A DNA stretch of 56,944 nt from Candidatus Saccharimonadota bacterium (GCA_905372275.1 CAJPON010000006.1:1-56944), one strand, 5' to 3'. Shown: positions 41,451-50,303, counted from the stretch's first letter. Translations and numbers: made by a program. Notes: a model not told the origin generated them from the sequence alone.

Positions 41451-42902
41451 TTACGGCAATTTTTTGTAGACATAGAGCCGGTCACCATTTTGGGTACGAG
41501 CGTTCGTTATAATACTCTCTAGCTGCCAGTCTTTCGGAATCTTGCGGCGGGCGGCGCGTGTCGCCACCGTTTGGGTTGCTTCAGGATTAAGCTCGGTAGC
41601 AACCGTCAAAGACTTATTATAGTGAGCGGCTAGATTATAAATAGGCGCCTCATCCGCATCAGCCAAGAGTGTCATGCTTTTTTGGTGCTGCAATTGGGTG
41701 TTAACTAGCGATAGGTCACTGTTGTAGGCGCGAACAACAGCCGGATTGTACGTATACCCGTTAAAATATTGATTGACGCTAATATAAATCAATCCGCTGA
41801 CTAGTACGCTTAATGGCAATAAACCCGCAACGCGAGCATATGGATTACACGGAAATAGCCGATACCAATAGCGAATCAAGAAATCAAAGCCAGTGGCAAC
41901 CGCAATCACCATCAGAACAAATATTACATACTGATTGTTATAATTAAGCAAGGCAAGCGGCACCATAACCAAGCTCATCAGGATAGTAACATAACTGCGC
42001 GCTGTATAATGTGTCGCTAATAAGCGGCAAAAACCTAGCAAGGCAATAGCCGCCAACGGCATAGCATAAGCTGGCCTCAGTAGACCATCAGCAGCACTAT
42101 CAGTAGCAGCAAAACCAAACAGACTAAGGCTCGAAAGTAGCGCATTAGTTTTGAGATGCACGAAGTCTGACGGCAAACCGAGTAGTACCTTGCCAATAAC
42201 TTTTGGCTCTAATATTAAGGCATAAACTAGAGGCGCCATCGCAGCCAAGCCGACCAGCAGTGCAATGAGTAGTTTTTTCTTGGGCAGCCGCTTGATAATC
42301 GCTCGGATATGCGGATGAACTAAAGCCACGATAATTATAATTAAGTCCAGGTATACACCCATCGGCAAATAAAGCGCGACGCTCATCAACACGCCGCCAA
42401 GCACTTTCCAGAATGTATGAAAATGTTTGCCGCGCGTCACATACATACCCGCAACCATCAGCCAGACTGCAACAGCGCTAAAGGTAATACTGGGCGTACC
42501 GTCTTGCGCTTGGAATAGAAAATGTGTCGAAGTTGCCAATACAATCGTCGAAATGACAGCAACGTTGGGCTTGAACCAAGCGCGAATCAACATGAAAATA
42601 CCTAGCATCGTCAAGGTGCCGAGCGCAATTGACGGCAGTTTAATCGAAAACTCGCTAACACCAAACACAAAAATTGATAGCCGCTGCAGCAGATAATACG
42701 GCAGGTTTACCACCATCGACGGCTCAAGAGTTTGGCGCGACAACATACTAGCCTGGCTAACAGATTTGATTTCTTGCTCGCGCAAACCGCCAGGAGTATA
42801 CAATACGCCGATCCATAGCACTGCCACCAAAAGTACGGCGATGCAAAAATAACTCAAAACATAGCGATATTTATATAAAGTATAGTCCGCAGGTTTACGC
42901 AT
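41451..42902 (-). CDS. GT39/PMT-like membrane glycosyltransferase
   Basis: A 483-residue protein with about 11-12 membrane segments. The early segment LPYYLLQRLSIFVFGVSEF and IKLPSIALGTLTMLGIFML resemble dolichyl-phosphate-mannose mannosyltransferase-type (GT39/ArnT-like) enzymes, which transfer sugars from a lipid carrier. The C-terminal external domain (about 405-483) is soluble. The ATG at 42902 lies 10 bases after a TATAAT box. The frame is open 41 codons further upstream, inside dnaB antisense-free sequence, but is not protein-like. Confidence 0.75.
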   Translation of the reverse strand: MRKPADYTLYKYRYVLSYFCIAVLLVAVLWIGVLYTPGGLREQEIKSVSQASMLSRQTLEPSMVVNLPYYLLQRLSIFVFGVSEFSIKLPSIALGTLTMLGIFMLIRAWFKPNVAVISTIVLATSTHFLFQAQDGTPSITFSAVAVWLMVAGMYVTRGKHFHTFWKVLGGVLMSVALYLPMGVYLDLIIIIVALVHPHIRAIIKRLPKKKLLIALLVGLAAMAPLVYALILEPKVIGKVLLGLPSDFVHLKTNALLSSLSLFGFAATDSAADGLLRPAYAMPLAAIALLGFCRLLATHYTARSYVTILMSLVMVPLALLNYNNQYVIFVLMVIAVATGFDFLIRYWYRLFPCNPYARVAGLLPLSVLVSGLIYISVNQYFNGYTYNPAVVRAYNSDLSLVNTQLQHQKSMTLLADADEAPIYNLAAHYNKSLTVATELNPEATQTVATRAARRKIPKDWQLESIITNARTQNGDRLYVYKKLP

Positions 42903-42930
42903 ACTAATTATGATTATATCACGCGAGAGA

Positions 42931-44280
42931 TTATTCGTGGCGCTTATCGAGCGACATAAAACGCAGGCGCTCTGGATGGAAGTATAACTGGACTTTGCCA
43001 ACCGGGCCATTACGGTGCTTAGCAATGATTAAGTCGGTGATATTGGCGACATCTGGATTGTCTGGTTCGTAATAGCCAGGGCGATAAATAAAAGTAACAA
43101 TATCAGCATCTTGTTCGATACTTCCCGACTCGCGCAGGTCAGCCAGCTGCGGAATTGGCGGCGTACGGTTCTCAACTGACCGGCTAAGCTGGCTAAGCGC
43201 TATCACTGGTACATTCAACTCGCGAGCGATAACCTTCAAGCCGCGGCTAATTTCGCTAACTTCTTGAACGCGATTGCCGTTGTAATTACCGTTCGCCTGC
43301 ATCAACTGTAGATAGTCGACGACGATTAACCCGAGCGTTTGATTATGCGCGATTCGGCGGGCTTTGGTGCGCATACCGAGAACGCTGAGTGCTGGCGTGT
43401 CATCAATATAAATCGGCGCTTCAGCCATTTCGCCCATAGCTTCACTGATCTTTGCAAAGTCGTCGTCGCTGAGATTACCAGTACGAATATTCCAGCTATC
43501 AACGCCAGCAGCATCGGCCAGCATGCGGTCGATTAGCTGCTGCTTGCTCATCTCGAGGCTAAAGAACAACACTGGCAGTTTAGCAATAGTCGCCACATTG
43601 TATGCCAAGTTAGTGACAAACGTCGTCTTACCCATAGATGGCCGGGCTGCCAGGATAAATAGGTCGCTGCGCTGCAAGCCGGCAGTCATATTATCGAGAT
43701 CTTGATAGCCGGTACGTATACCGCGTAGCTGGCCTTTATTGCGGTGCAGCTCTTCGATGCGCGAAAAACTCTCGTCGAGGATAGTTTCGATACTGACCAG
43801 ATCTTGCTTAATCGTTTGGTCAGAGACGTTGAATAGCTCGGCTTCGGCTTTTTCGAGGATTTCCTGGGTTGGAATTTCTTCGTCGAATCCTAACTCGCTG
43901 ATTTCGCCGCTAGCTTTGATCAGGCGCCGGCGGACAGCTTTCTGAGCAACGATTTCAGCATAGCTAGCAGCGTGAGCAGCTGTAGGTACATAGTTAGTTA
44001 GTTCGGTTAAGTACGTCGAGCCACCAATTGTCTCGAAATTATCCGTCTTCTTGAGTTCCTCGGTTAAAGTCAAGAGATCGACTGGCTTATGCTGCTCGTA
44101 CAAATGCATCATACTTTTGAAAATCAGCTGGTGCCGTTTGTCGTAAAAATCCTGCGGTTTTACCGTCTCGCTGACATCCGCTAGCACGTCGTCGTCAATC
44201 AAAATTGCTCCGAGCAAGCTCATCTCGGCGTCGATGCTCTGCGGCGGTATTTTGGCAGCGACTTCTTTTTGCTTGGCCAT
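42931..44280 (-). CDS. dnaB: replicative DNA helicase DnaB
   Basis: A 449-residue helicase of normal length. The N-terminal DnaB domain contains PPQSIDAEMSLLGAIL; the RecA-like domain has Walker A ARPSMGKTT (212-220), FFSLEMSKQQL and Walker B LIVVDYLQLM. It unwinds DNA at the replication fork. Its ATG overlaps the end of dnaX by a single base, so the two replication genes are translationally coupled. Confidence 0.97.
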   Translation of the reverse strand: MAKQKEVAAKIPPQSIDAEMSLLGAILIDDDVLADVSETVKPQDFYDKRHQLIFKSMMHLYEQHKPVDLLTLTEELKKTDNFETIGGSTYLTELTNYVPTAAHAASYAEIVAQKAVRRRLIKASGEISELGFDEEIPTQEILEKAEAELFNVSDQTIKQDLVSIETILDESFSRIEELHRNKGQLRGIRTGYQDLDNMTAGLQRSDLFILAARPSMGKTTFVTNLAYNVATIAKLPVLFFSLEMSKQQLIDRMLADAAGVDSWNIRTGNLSDDDFAKISEAMGEMAEAPIYIDDTPALSVLGMRTKARRIAHNQTLGLIVVDYLQLMQANGNYNGNRVQEVSEISRGLKVIARELNVPVIALSQLSRSVENRTPPIPQLADLRESGSIEQDADIVTFIYRPGYYEPDNPDVANITDLIIAKHRNGPVGKVQLYFHPERLRFMSLDKRHE

Positions 44281-45665
44281 TACAAATTCACCTCTTCTCC
44301 TCCGCCCATAATATCAAGAATAGCGGCGGTTTGGCTATCTTTTGGCGGTTTTGGCTTAGCGCTGACGATAATTTCACGGTCAAGCTTTTGTGCCTGTAGA
44401 GCGCCAGCAAGCACTGGCAGCGACTTTTCGATTTGATTTTTAGCAAATTTCTTACCAGCAAAAATCGTTAACTGCTGATCGTCTAATTCGTAACCGCTTT
44501 TCGCGAGATAACTATAGGCGCCAGCGGATTTTGCATGAACAGCCTCGAGAAATTTTGACCAGTCAAAATTAGCTGTTTGGTTTGGCTGGGCATTTTTCTT
44601 CTTTTTTTGCGGAACATCGCTAGCTGGCTGCGGCGCGTAAACAGGCGCTGGTTCGTTCACCGCCATTGGTTGCGCTGATTCCGGCTGCGCTGGCGTTGAC
44701 ACTGCAGGAACATCAGAATTAGAAGCATTTGCATTAGAGCTAAGTGCTATCAGCAACTTGACATACGGCCAAGCGGTTTTCTGATTTGATAATAATTTGT
44801 CGGCCAGCGGCAAGCAATTAGATTTATTGATGATGTCGCTACGGATTTCGTGCAGTAATTGCTCGCTGATAGCATTAGCTGGCACGCCTCTATGCTCAAG
44901 TGCGCGCAAGGTATCGGCGATAGTTTGTAAATCACCCGCGCAATAAGCCTCTAGCAGCTGTCGAACCTCAGCTGTACTTGCTAAGCCTAGCGAATCTTCG
45001 ACCATAGCGGCAGTAATTGTTTCACTGCTTAAATTTCGCATCTGATCTAGCAGGCTAATACTATCGCGGAAACTTCCCTGCCCATAGCGAGCAATTAGCT
45101 GCAGGGCGCCGTCGTCAATAGAAATCTGCTCGGCATCAGCAATAGTACGCAAATGCGCGGCAACTTCGTCTTGGCTAATTGTCCGGAAATTGAAGCGCTG
45201 AACACGACTAAGAATCGTAGATGGCAATTTATCGGCATCAGTGGTTGCTAGGATAAACACAGCATGCTCGGGCGGTTCTTCGAGTGTTTTGAGCAGTGCA
45301 TTGAACGCTGATTTACTCAGCATGTGAACCTCGTCAATAATATAGATTTTTTTGGGGGCGCTAACGGGCGCAATCTGAACCTTCTCGCGCAAATCACGGA
45401 TATCTTCAACTGAATTATTGCTGGCTGCATCAATCTCGATAATGTCGAGATGAGTTGATTCATCGCGATACGGCAAGCGATTAATCTCGTGTGCCAGAAT
45501 CCGCGCAATCGACGTTTTACCGACGCCGCGCGGCCCTGTCAATAAATAAGCATGCGCCGTCGTTCCGTTAGCAATTGCCCGCTCTAAAATCGCCGTAATA
45601 TGCGGCTGACCGACAATCTCGCTCAGCGACCGGCTGCGATATTTCCGATATAAAGCCTTACCCAT
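44280..45665 (-). CDS. dnaX: DNA polymerase III subunit tau/gamma, zinc module deleted
   Basis: A 461-residue clamp-loader ATPase. Walker A is GPRGVGKT (44-51), Walker B IDEVHMLSK, and the sensor SRVQRFNF; a linker rich in Ala/Pro/Gln (about 320-365) precedes a C-terminal tau-like domain. The four-Cys zinc module that normally follows Walker A is missing: only about 12 residues (INRLPYRDESTH) separate the helix from the strand LDIIEIDAASN. The start lies exactly 7 bases after a TATAAT box. Confidence 0.96.
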   Translation of the reverse strand: MGKALYRKYRSRSLSEIVGQPHITAILERAIANGTTAHAYLLTGPRGVGKTSIARILAHEINRLPYRDESTHLDIIEIDAASNNSVEDIRDLREKVQIAPVSAPKKIYIIDEVHMLSKSAFNALLKTLEEPPEHAVFILATTDADKLPSTILSRVQRFNFRTISQDEVAAHLRTIADAEQISIDDGALQLIARYGQGSFRDSISLLDQMRNLSSETITAAMVEDSLGLASTAEVRQLLEAYCAGDLQTIADTLRALEHRGVPANAISEQLLHEIRSDIINKSNCLPLADKLLSNQKTAWPYVKLLIALSSNANASNSDVPAVSTPAQPESAQPMAVNEPAPVYAPQPASDVPQKKKKNAQPNQTANFDWSKFLEAVHAKSAGAYSYLAKSGYELDDQQLTIFAGKKFAKNQIEKSLPVLAGALQAQKLDREIIVSAKPKPPKDSQTAAILDIMGGGEEVNL

Positions 45666-45672
45666 TTGTTAT

Positions 45673-45678
45673 ATTATA
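45673..45678 (-). promoter_or_regulatory. -10 box of dnaX-dnaB
   Basis: TATAAT on the minus strand, 7 bases before the ATG at 45665; leaderless arrangement. Confidence 0.55.
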
Positions 45679-45693
45679 GCGCAGAATCAGCGA

Positions 45694-46581
45694 TTAAAAT
45701 AGCGAAGCTTGAACTGGCGCTAAATCTAGCTGCTCAACAGTACGGCTAATAGTCATATCGTATCCGATATATTTTTTGATTGGTAAGAAAATAAAGCGGC
45801 TATTTTGCTGCATAATTAGCATACCGCCAATTAGCCCTGCGAAGCGTCCAGCGATTTTTGGCTCGATTATTTCTGTTAGATCATCGCTTTTTGGTTCGAT
45901 AGTTAGCATGTATGGCGATAAATCCAAGAACTCGCTGTTATCAAATTTAACACCTAACTGCTCTGCGATCCGCTGGATTGTTTGATGTAATTTCTGCTCG
46001 GCTAGCGTCGGATCATAGCGTTCATTTGCTAGAATTGTTGCTTTCTTGCGCAGCTGCACACTCTCGCAAAGACCTGGCAGCCGGGCGATCTTCGCTTCGT
46101 ATTGGCGAGCGATGTTAGCGCTAGGAAATACTTCAAGGATAGCAGCATTGCGGGCACCTTGTTCTAACAATCGCGCTAGTTTGCGTTCAGCATAAGAAAT
46201 ACCGACCTTTATCACCTCTGGCGAGAAATAAGCTAAGTATAAGATATGCGGCTGCTGATTCAGCTCAGCCTGCTGCTGGCTGATATTGGTAGTATTATAG
46301 AATGCTGGATTAAAGCCAGTCTTCTGCTGGCATTCTGGACATTGTTCGTACTTATCATCAAGCTGGCGGTCACCGGGACAGCGATGACATTGCTTAGCTG
46401 CCAAATCGTACCAACCAATACATTTTTTGGTACTAGTATCAAACGACAGAGTAAATTCGCCTTGCGGCTGCATACGCCAGAACTTACCGTCATTATCCAT
46501 GACGCGCAAATACGGCAAGTTACTACTAGGATCGTAGCTGACCCGTGTAAATCGAAAAGTTCCCTCGCCTAAATCATGCAT
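45694..46581 (-). CDS. DUF2797 domain protein
   Basis: A 295-residue protein. The N-terminal region has a four-Cys zinc-ribbon-like site (CIGWYDLAAKQCHRCPG, then QCPECQQKTG), followed by HILYLAYFSPEVIKVGIS, typical of the GIY-YIG-like DUF2797 family. Function unknown. The ATG at 46581 has AGGGG upstream; an upstream TTG seven codons earlier is less likely. A TATAAT box at 46616-46621 gives a leader of about 28 bases. Confidence 0.82.
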   Translation of the reverse strand: MHDLGEGTFRFTRVSYDPSSNLPYLRVMDNDGKFWRMQPQGEFTLSFDTSTKKCIGWYDLAAKQCHRCPGDRQLDDKYEQCPECQQKTGFNPAFYNTTNISQQQAELNQQPHILYLAYFSPEVIKVGISYAERKLARLLEQGARNAAILEVFPSANIARQYEAKIARLPGLCESVQLRKKATILANERYDPTLAEQKLHQTIQRIAEQLGVKFDNSEFLDLSPYMLTIEPKSDDLTEIIEPKIAGRFAGLIGGMLIMQQNSRFIFLPIKKYIGYDMTISRTVEQLDLAPVQASLF

Positions 46582-46616
46582 TAATACCCCTATTTGTGAC
46601 AATCCAAACTTATAGA

Positions 46617-47132
46617 TTATAGAGCTGCTTCAACTGCCGCCCAGGTAGCATCAGGATTGTCTTCTGGCACAATGATAGTAACCTGATCGCCAACATTGAT
46701 ACGGAAATAGGTCACGCTCGCCAGCAAAATCCGATACTCTTTACCTTGCGCTTCAACATAGTAAGCGCCGTCATGCTGCGTAAGCGTACCGATAACTTGC
46801 TTGCGGGCAACCGGGCCGATTTGCTTGTAAATGAAACCGCCATCATCAGCGATAGTTAGTTTGAGGATATCGCCCTCAACTAGCTTAGACTTGCTAGCGT
46901 AATTAGCTGGTACCGGGTAATTTTTGCCATCTGGGCCGACCATCGTCTGGCCGTCGAAAACGCCCTCGATAACTTTGCCTGAGACATCTTCGCGGCTGTT
47001 AGTTGGCATCACGACTTGCCCGTCTTCGCCCATTATGCTAATTAGTAGCTCTTTGGCAGCAGCCAAATTAGTCTCGGCGTCTTGAATAAGCATCTTGAGC
47101 CGCTTGACTTGTTTCTCTGGTAATTCTGACAT
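46617..47132 (-). CDS. conserved CPR-type protein of unknown function
   Basis: A 171-residue protein. The N-terminal helix (about 1-30) is followed by a beta-rich domain with GVFDGQTMVGPDGKNYPVPA, YASKSKLVEGDILKLTI and IYKQIGPVARKQVIG. I recognise the pattern as conserved in CPR genomes but know no function; the small barrel-like core would suit nucleic-acid binding. Promoter TTGACG (47203-47198) and TATAAT (47181-47176) with a 16-base spacer; ribosome binding site AAAGGA. Confidence 0.65.
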   Translation of the reverse strand: MSELPEKQVKRLKMLIQDAETNLAAAKELLISIMGEDGQVVMPTNSREDVSGKVIEGVFDGQTMVGPDGKNYPVPANYASKSKLVEGDILKLTIADDGGFIYKQIGPVARKQVIGTLTQHDGAYYVEAQGKEYRILLASVTYFRINVGDQVTIIVPEDNPDATWAAVEAAL

Positions 47133-47175
47133 ACTAGTCTCGCAATCCTTTGTATGTTTTTATAATATCATTCCA

Positions 47176-47203
47176 ATTATAACGCATCAGGATATCACGT
47201 CAA
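47176..47203 (-). promoter_or_regulatory. promoter of the 46.6-47.1 kb gene
   Basis: TTGACG (47203-47198), 16-base spacer, TATAAT (47181-47176), minus strand. Confidence 0.65.
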
Positions 47204-47283
47204 CCCTTTAGGCCATCTTTCCACAAGTTTAACAGATATGAACGTAAAGTCGTTGTAAAAATCGTCGACCGCTTCAGGCATAC

Positions 47284-47311
47284 AAAAACGCCCCCAGATT
47301 TTGGAGGCGTT
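47284..47311 (-). terminator. terminator of rplJ-rplL
   Basis: A 10-position stem AACGCCTCCA / TGGGGGCGTT (47311-47302 with 47296-47287, one mismatch) is followed by T residues on the minus strand. Confidence 0.75.
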
Positions 47312-47355
47312 TTCTAAAACAATACGATCATGCGAATCTGGAAATATATTCGAGA

Positions 47356-47733
47356 TTAAGCGACTTCGACGGTAGCGCCAGCCTCTTCCAAGGCTTTCTT
47401 GGCAGCTTCGGCTTCGTCTTTGCTGACTTTCTCTTTGATTGGGCTTGGCGCGTTATCAACCAAAGCTTTCGCCTCGCCGAGGCCAAGGCCAGTTAGTTCC
47501 TTGACGGCTTTGATGACGGCGACTTTTTGGCTGCCAGCGTCTTTCAAGGTGACAGTAAATTCAGTCTTTTCGTCAGCGGCGGCCGCACCAGCGTCGGCAG
47601 CTGGACCAGCAACGGCAACTGCGGCAGCAGCTGGCTCGATGCCGTATTCTTCTTTGAGGATATTCTTTAATTCATTTACTTCGAGAACTGTCAATTTAGT
47701 CAGCTCTTCGGCAAGTTTCTTTAGATCTGCCAT
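47356..47733 (-). CDS. rplL: 50S ribosomal protein L7/L12
   Basis: A 125-residue protein: N-terminal dimerisation helices (LAEELTKLTVLEVNELKNIL), an Ala-rich hinge (about 34-55) and the C-terminal factor-binding domain (KTEFTVTLKDAGSQKVAVIK, then GLGLGEAKALVDNAP). It forms the ribosomal stalk that recruits translation factors. It follows rplJ by 44 bases. Confidence 0.97.
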   Translation of the reverse strand: MADLKKLAEELTKLTVLEVNELKNILKEEYGIEPAAAAVAVAGPAADAGAAAADEKTEFTVTLKDAGSQKVAVIKAVKELTGLGLGEAKALVDNAPSPIKEKVSKDEAEAAKKALEEAGATVEVA

Positions 47734-47777
47734 AGTAATTCTCCTTGTAATTAAAACTTTTTAATTAGATTGGTTGC

Positions 47778-48302
47778 TTAAGCGGTTGCTTTGTCTGCCA
47801 CGCCGTCCAGCAATGCATGCAGATTGCCAGAAAGCGCGTTGGTGACGTCGTGCACCGGACTGAGCAGTTGCGCCACAGCCTCGGCGATGAGCTGATTCTT
47901 GCTCGGCAAGCCAGCCAGAGCTACCACATCGGCGGCACTCTGGGCCAAGCCCTCACCGCTGAATCCAGCGACTAGTTCGACGCTAGGATGAGTCTTTGCA
48001 AAGTCGTTAAGAACTTTAGCAGCCATCACCTCGTCGTCGCTAGAAACAGCATAAATTAGCTGGCCTTGCAGCGCAGAAGTATCAGTCTCTTTGAACGTCT
48101 CGCTAGCAGCAAAAGCTACGCGCACCAAGCGGTTCTTGACAACTTTAACGACTACGCCATTTTCGCGAGCAGCTTTGCGCAGCTCTTGCAATTCAGCTAC
48201 GCTGGTGCCCTGGTATTTAGCCACGGCAATAGCTTTTGCGCTAACAAACAACTCGCTCATCTCTGCAACCAAAGCTTGTTTCTTATCTTTGGAAATTGCC
48301 AT
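47778..48302 (-). CDS. rplJ: 50S ribosomal protein L10
   Basis: A 174-residue protein: KKQALVAEMSELFVSAKAIAV opens it, VKVVKNRLVRVAF is the rRNA-binding part, and the C-terminal helix binds L7/L12 dimers. The operon rplJ-rplL is autoregulated by L10 in bacteria; here a matching leader with a terminator is present upstream. Confidence 0.97.
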   Translation of the reverse strand: MAISKDKKQALVAEMSELFVSAKAIAVAKYQGTSVAELQELRKAARENGVVVKVVKNRLVRVAFAASETFKETDTSALQGQLIYAVSSDDEVMAAKVLNDFAKTHPSVELVAGFSGEGLAQSAADVVALAGLPSKNQLIAEAVAQLLSPVHDVTNALSGNLHALLDGVADKATA

Positions 48303-48372
48303 TGATAATAATCCTTTGGTTTATTTGATATTTAAGCGATCGTATTGTTAAGGGGCGACATTCGGCGAGCAA

Positions 48373-48480
48373 CAAAAAAACTTTGGCGCTCGCCAAAGAC
48401 TATACTACAGGAAAAGTTGATTCCCTCGGCGGCATATTAAGCAGAATTACTCCTGCGGCCGCTGTCTCTGGCAATGTCTA
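48373..48480 (-). promoter_or_regulatory. ribosomal protein L10 leader with attenuator
   Basis: The transcript from about 48480 contains TTGCCAGAGACAGCGG, then GGAGTAATTCTGCTTAAT and GCCGCCGAGGG, the arrangement of the L10 leader (kink-turn type L10-binding RNA). A terminator hairpin CTTTGGCG/CGCCAAAG (48398-48381) with seven T follows. GGCGAGC in the hairpin can instead pair with GCTCGCC just downstream, an alternative fold. Confidence 0.75.
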
Positions 48481-48486
48481 ATATCT

Positions 48487-48515
48487 ATTATAGCAAATTT
48501 TGCTGCATTACACAA
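48487..48515 (-). promoter_or_regulatory. promoter of rplJ-rplL
   Basis: TTGTGT (48515-48510), 17-base spacer, TATAAT (48492-48487), minus strand; divergent from the Rel-like gene promoter. Confidence 0.75.
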
Positions 48516-48525
48516 TAGCAAATGC

Positions 48526-48554
48526 TTGACATATTTAGGCGTTTCTGGTACAAT
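48526..48554 (+). promoter_or_regulatory. promoter of the RelA/SpoT-like gene
   Basis: TTGACA (48526-48531), 17-base spacer, TACAAT (48549-48554). Transcription should start near 48561. Confidence 0.8.
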
Positions 48555-48577
48555 AGAGATTCGTGAGAACGAAAGCG

Positions 48578-48640
48578 AGCCCTGGTGTTCATACGGGGGG
48601 AACATAATACGCTTAACCCTGCTGACAAGCAGGGTTTTTC
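48578..48640 (+). terminator. attenuator at the start of the RelA/SpoT-like gene
   Basis: Terminator hairpin AACCCTGC (48615-48622), loop TGACAA, GCAGGGTT (48629-48636), then T to 48639. The upstream AGCCCTG (48578-48584) can pair with CAGGGTT and so compete with the terminator. The hairpin lies inside codons 11-18 of the gene if the GTG at 48585 is the start, so translation could melt it. Confidence 0.65.
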
Positions 48641-50303
48641 CAGTCAACAATATCCAGAGAAGTATAATTCAAACGACCTAGTTGACAGTCTGGCTATTGA
48701 TTATCTAAGAGCAGCCTCGCGGGAGCGTCCTGATCTGATCGAGCATGCTCATAGAGTTTATGGGTTAGTTAAGGCTTTTGCCGGCGATCTTATACCTGAT
48801 ACGCGCGATGCAATTATGATGCATGATATCGTGTCCCGATTCCGCAACCCAGACGGAAAATACAGCCAAGAATCGCGCGACGCTGCCGGACTAGCACTAT
48901 TAAGATACTTTACCGATCCCAGAATCCCCCATGATAAAGCACGCTATATGCGGGATATCTTGTCAGATTTCGACAAGACTGAGGTGGCAGCTGGCAGACA
49001 TCGGAAAACATTAGCCGACGAGGCCGCTGCAAGCTTGCCAGATGAGAATAATCGCCGCAAAGATATAGCCAGCGTCATTTCCGATAGGTACGAAGGCGTC
49101 GTTCCAAGAGAAGCTTGGGCTATATCGGAGGCTCGCATCGATCCGGAATACATGAAAGGCTTCTTGAAAACCGTAAACATTGAGTCTGTCATTATTAAAG
49201 CCTGCGAGCTGGTTGATAATCTGGAACACCCAACGTCCAGACGAGAGTCTGCTCTATTGCAAGATGTCTTAGAAGCGGAGTCGTTCTATGCTCCGCTGTG
49301 CGAAGTATTAGGATTAGAAGCTTTAGGCTCGAAACTGCTAGGCCTAGCAAAACGTATTCGCCTCGAAAAGTTAAATAAGTTTGATTCAATAAAACAAGCA
49401 AGAGACATGCTGTTTAATATAAAAACGGTCGGGGTCAGGCGCATACTGGAGAATATTTTCGGAAACGAATACGACGTCTCTCTCGTAGTGGGTCCTGATT
49501 ATAGCGGAGAATGTCCTGCTGAAGTTGGCGAATTCGCAGCTCAACTACCGAACGGCTGTCTGATTTCTGGCAACTACCGCTTAAAGACTATCGGCTCACT
49601 TGCTGATAAATTAAACCGCAGCAACGGCGATATGCCTATGGACCCATTTGCCATGATGGATATCTCGCTCGATAAGCAATCGTCGGCGAAAAATTTTGCT
49701 GAAATAGTAAAAATCCTTTCCAACACGCCAAATATTGAATTGCAAAAAGCACCTAGTAAAAAATCCGCCCTCTATATCCAAGGCACTGGCGACTATGTCG
49801 AGATAATGACTCAAGCCCTAGCCGAAGCTGGCGTAGATAAATCAGAAATCGAAATAAAACAGCAAACCGAAGCAGATATTGAAAAACGCGGCTACAAGAA
49901 GATGGAGGTTTCGAAAGTAACGTTTATCGTAAGACAAGAACATCCGTACCAGCCTGGCGAGATAGTTGATATTCCTATCGAATTCCAATTCTTGACTATA
50001 GACGAACGCCGGCGGTCGCGAATCGGCGACATTGCGCACATTGCTTACAAGTATATCGATACCAAGCTCAAGAAAGAAGGCTACTATGAGTTATCTGATG
50101 ACGACCCTAGAAAGAAAGCCCTAGACGAAGAGGCTCGTAAAACGCGTAAATTATTTGTAGGAGTACTAAACGACATCTACGACCGTATGAGCCGCTTAAA
50201 TCCTGACAGTTACGAAACCAACGGCCAGTCAGACGAAGGCGGCGAGAAACTATTCCATGAGCTTGAACATCTTTTGAAAGAGCTGGCTATAATTGAATTA
50301 TAG
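48585..50303 (+). CDS. RelA/SpoT-like (p)ppGpp enzyme, divergent
   Basis: A 572-residue protein. The first half is HD-like: EHAHRVYGLVKAF, then MMHDIVSRF, and further on NLEHPTSRRE and YAPLCEVLGLEALGSKLL, matching the hydrolase half of Rel enzymes. The second half resembles the synthetase: RLKTIGSLADKL has the RxKxxxSxxxK pattern, and IEFQFLTIDERRRSRIGDIAHIAYK parallels the ExQ...AHxxYK segment. The canonical HD-ED is reduced to HDIVS, and no TGS or ACT domain is present. The start is uncertain: GTG at 48585 is the only start codon in frame before the conserved part. Confidence 0.7.
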   Translation: MFIRGEHNTLNPADKQGFSSQQYPEKYNSNDLVDSLAIDYLRAASRERPDLIEHAHRVYGLVKAFAGDLIPDTRDAIMMHDIVSRFRNPDGKYSQESRDAAGLALLRYFTDPRIPHDKARYMRDILSDFDKTEVAAGRHRKTLADEAAASLPDENNRRKDIASVISDRYEGVVPREAWAISEARIDPEYMKGFLKTVNIESVIIKACELVDNLEHPTSRRESALLQDVLEAESFYAPLCEVLGLEALGSKLLGLAKRIRLEKLNKFDSIKQARDMLFNIKTVGVRRILENIFGNEYDVSLVVGPDYSGECPAEVGEFAAQLPNGCLISGNYRLKTIGSLADKLNRSNGDMPMDPFAMMDISLDKQSSAKNFAEIVKILSNTPNIELQKAPSKKSALYIQGTGDYVEIMTQALAEAGVDKSEIEIKQQTEADIEKRGYKKMEVSKVTFIVRQEHPYQPGEIVDIPIEFQFLTIDERRRSRIGDIAHIAYKYIDTKLKKEGYYELSDDDPRKKALDEEARKTRKLFVGVLNDIYDRMSRLNPDSYETNGQSDEGGEKLFHELEHLLKELAIIEL

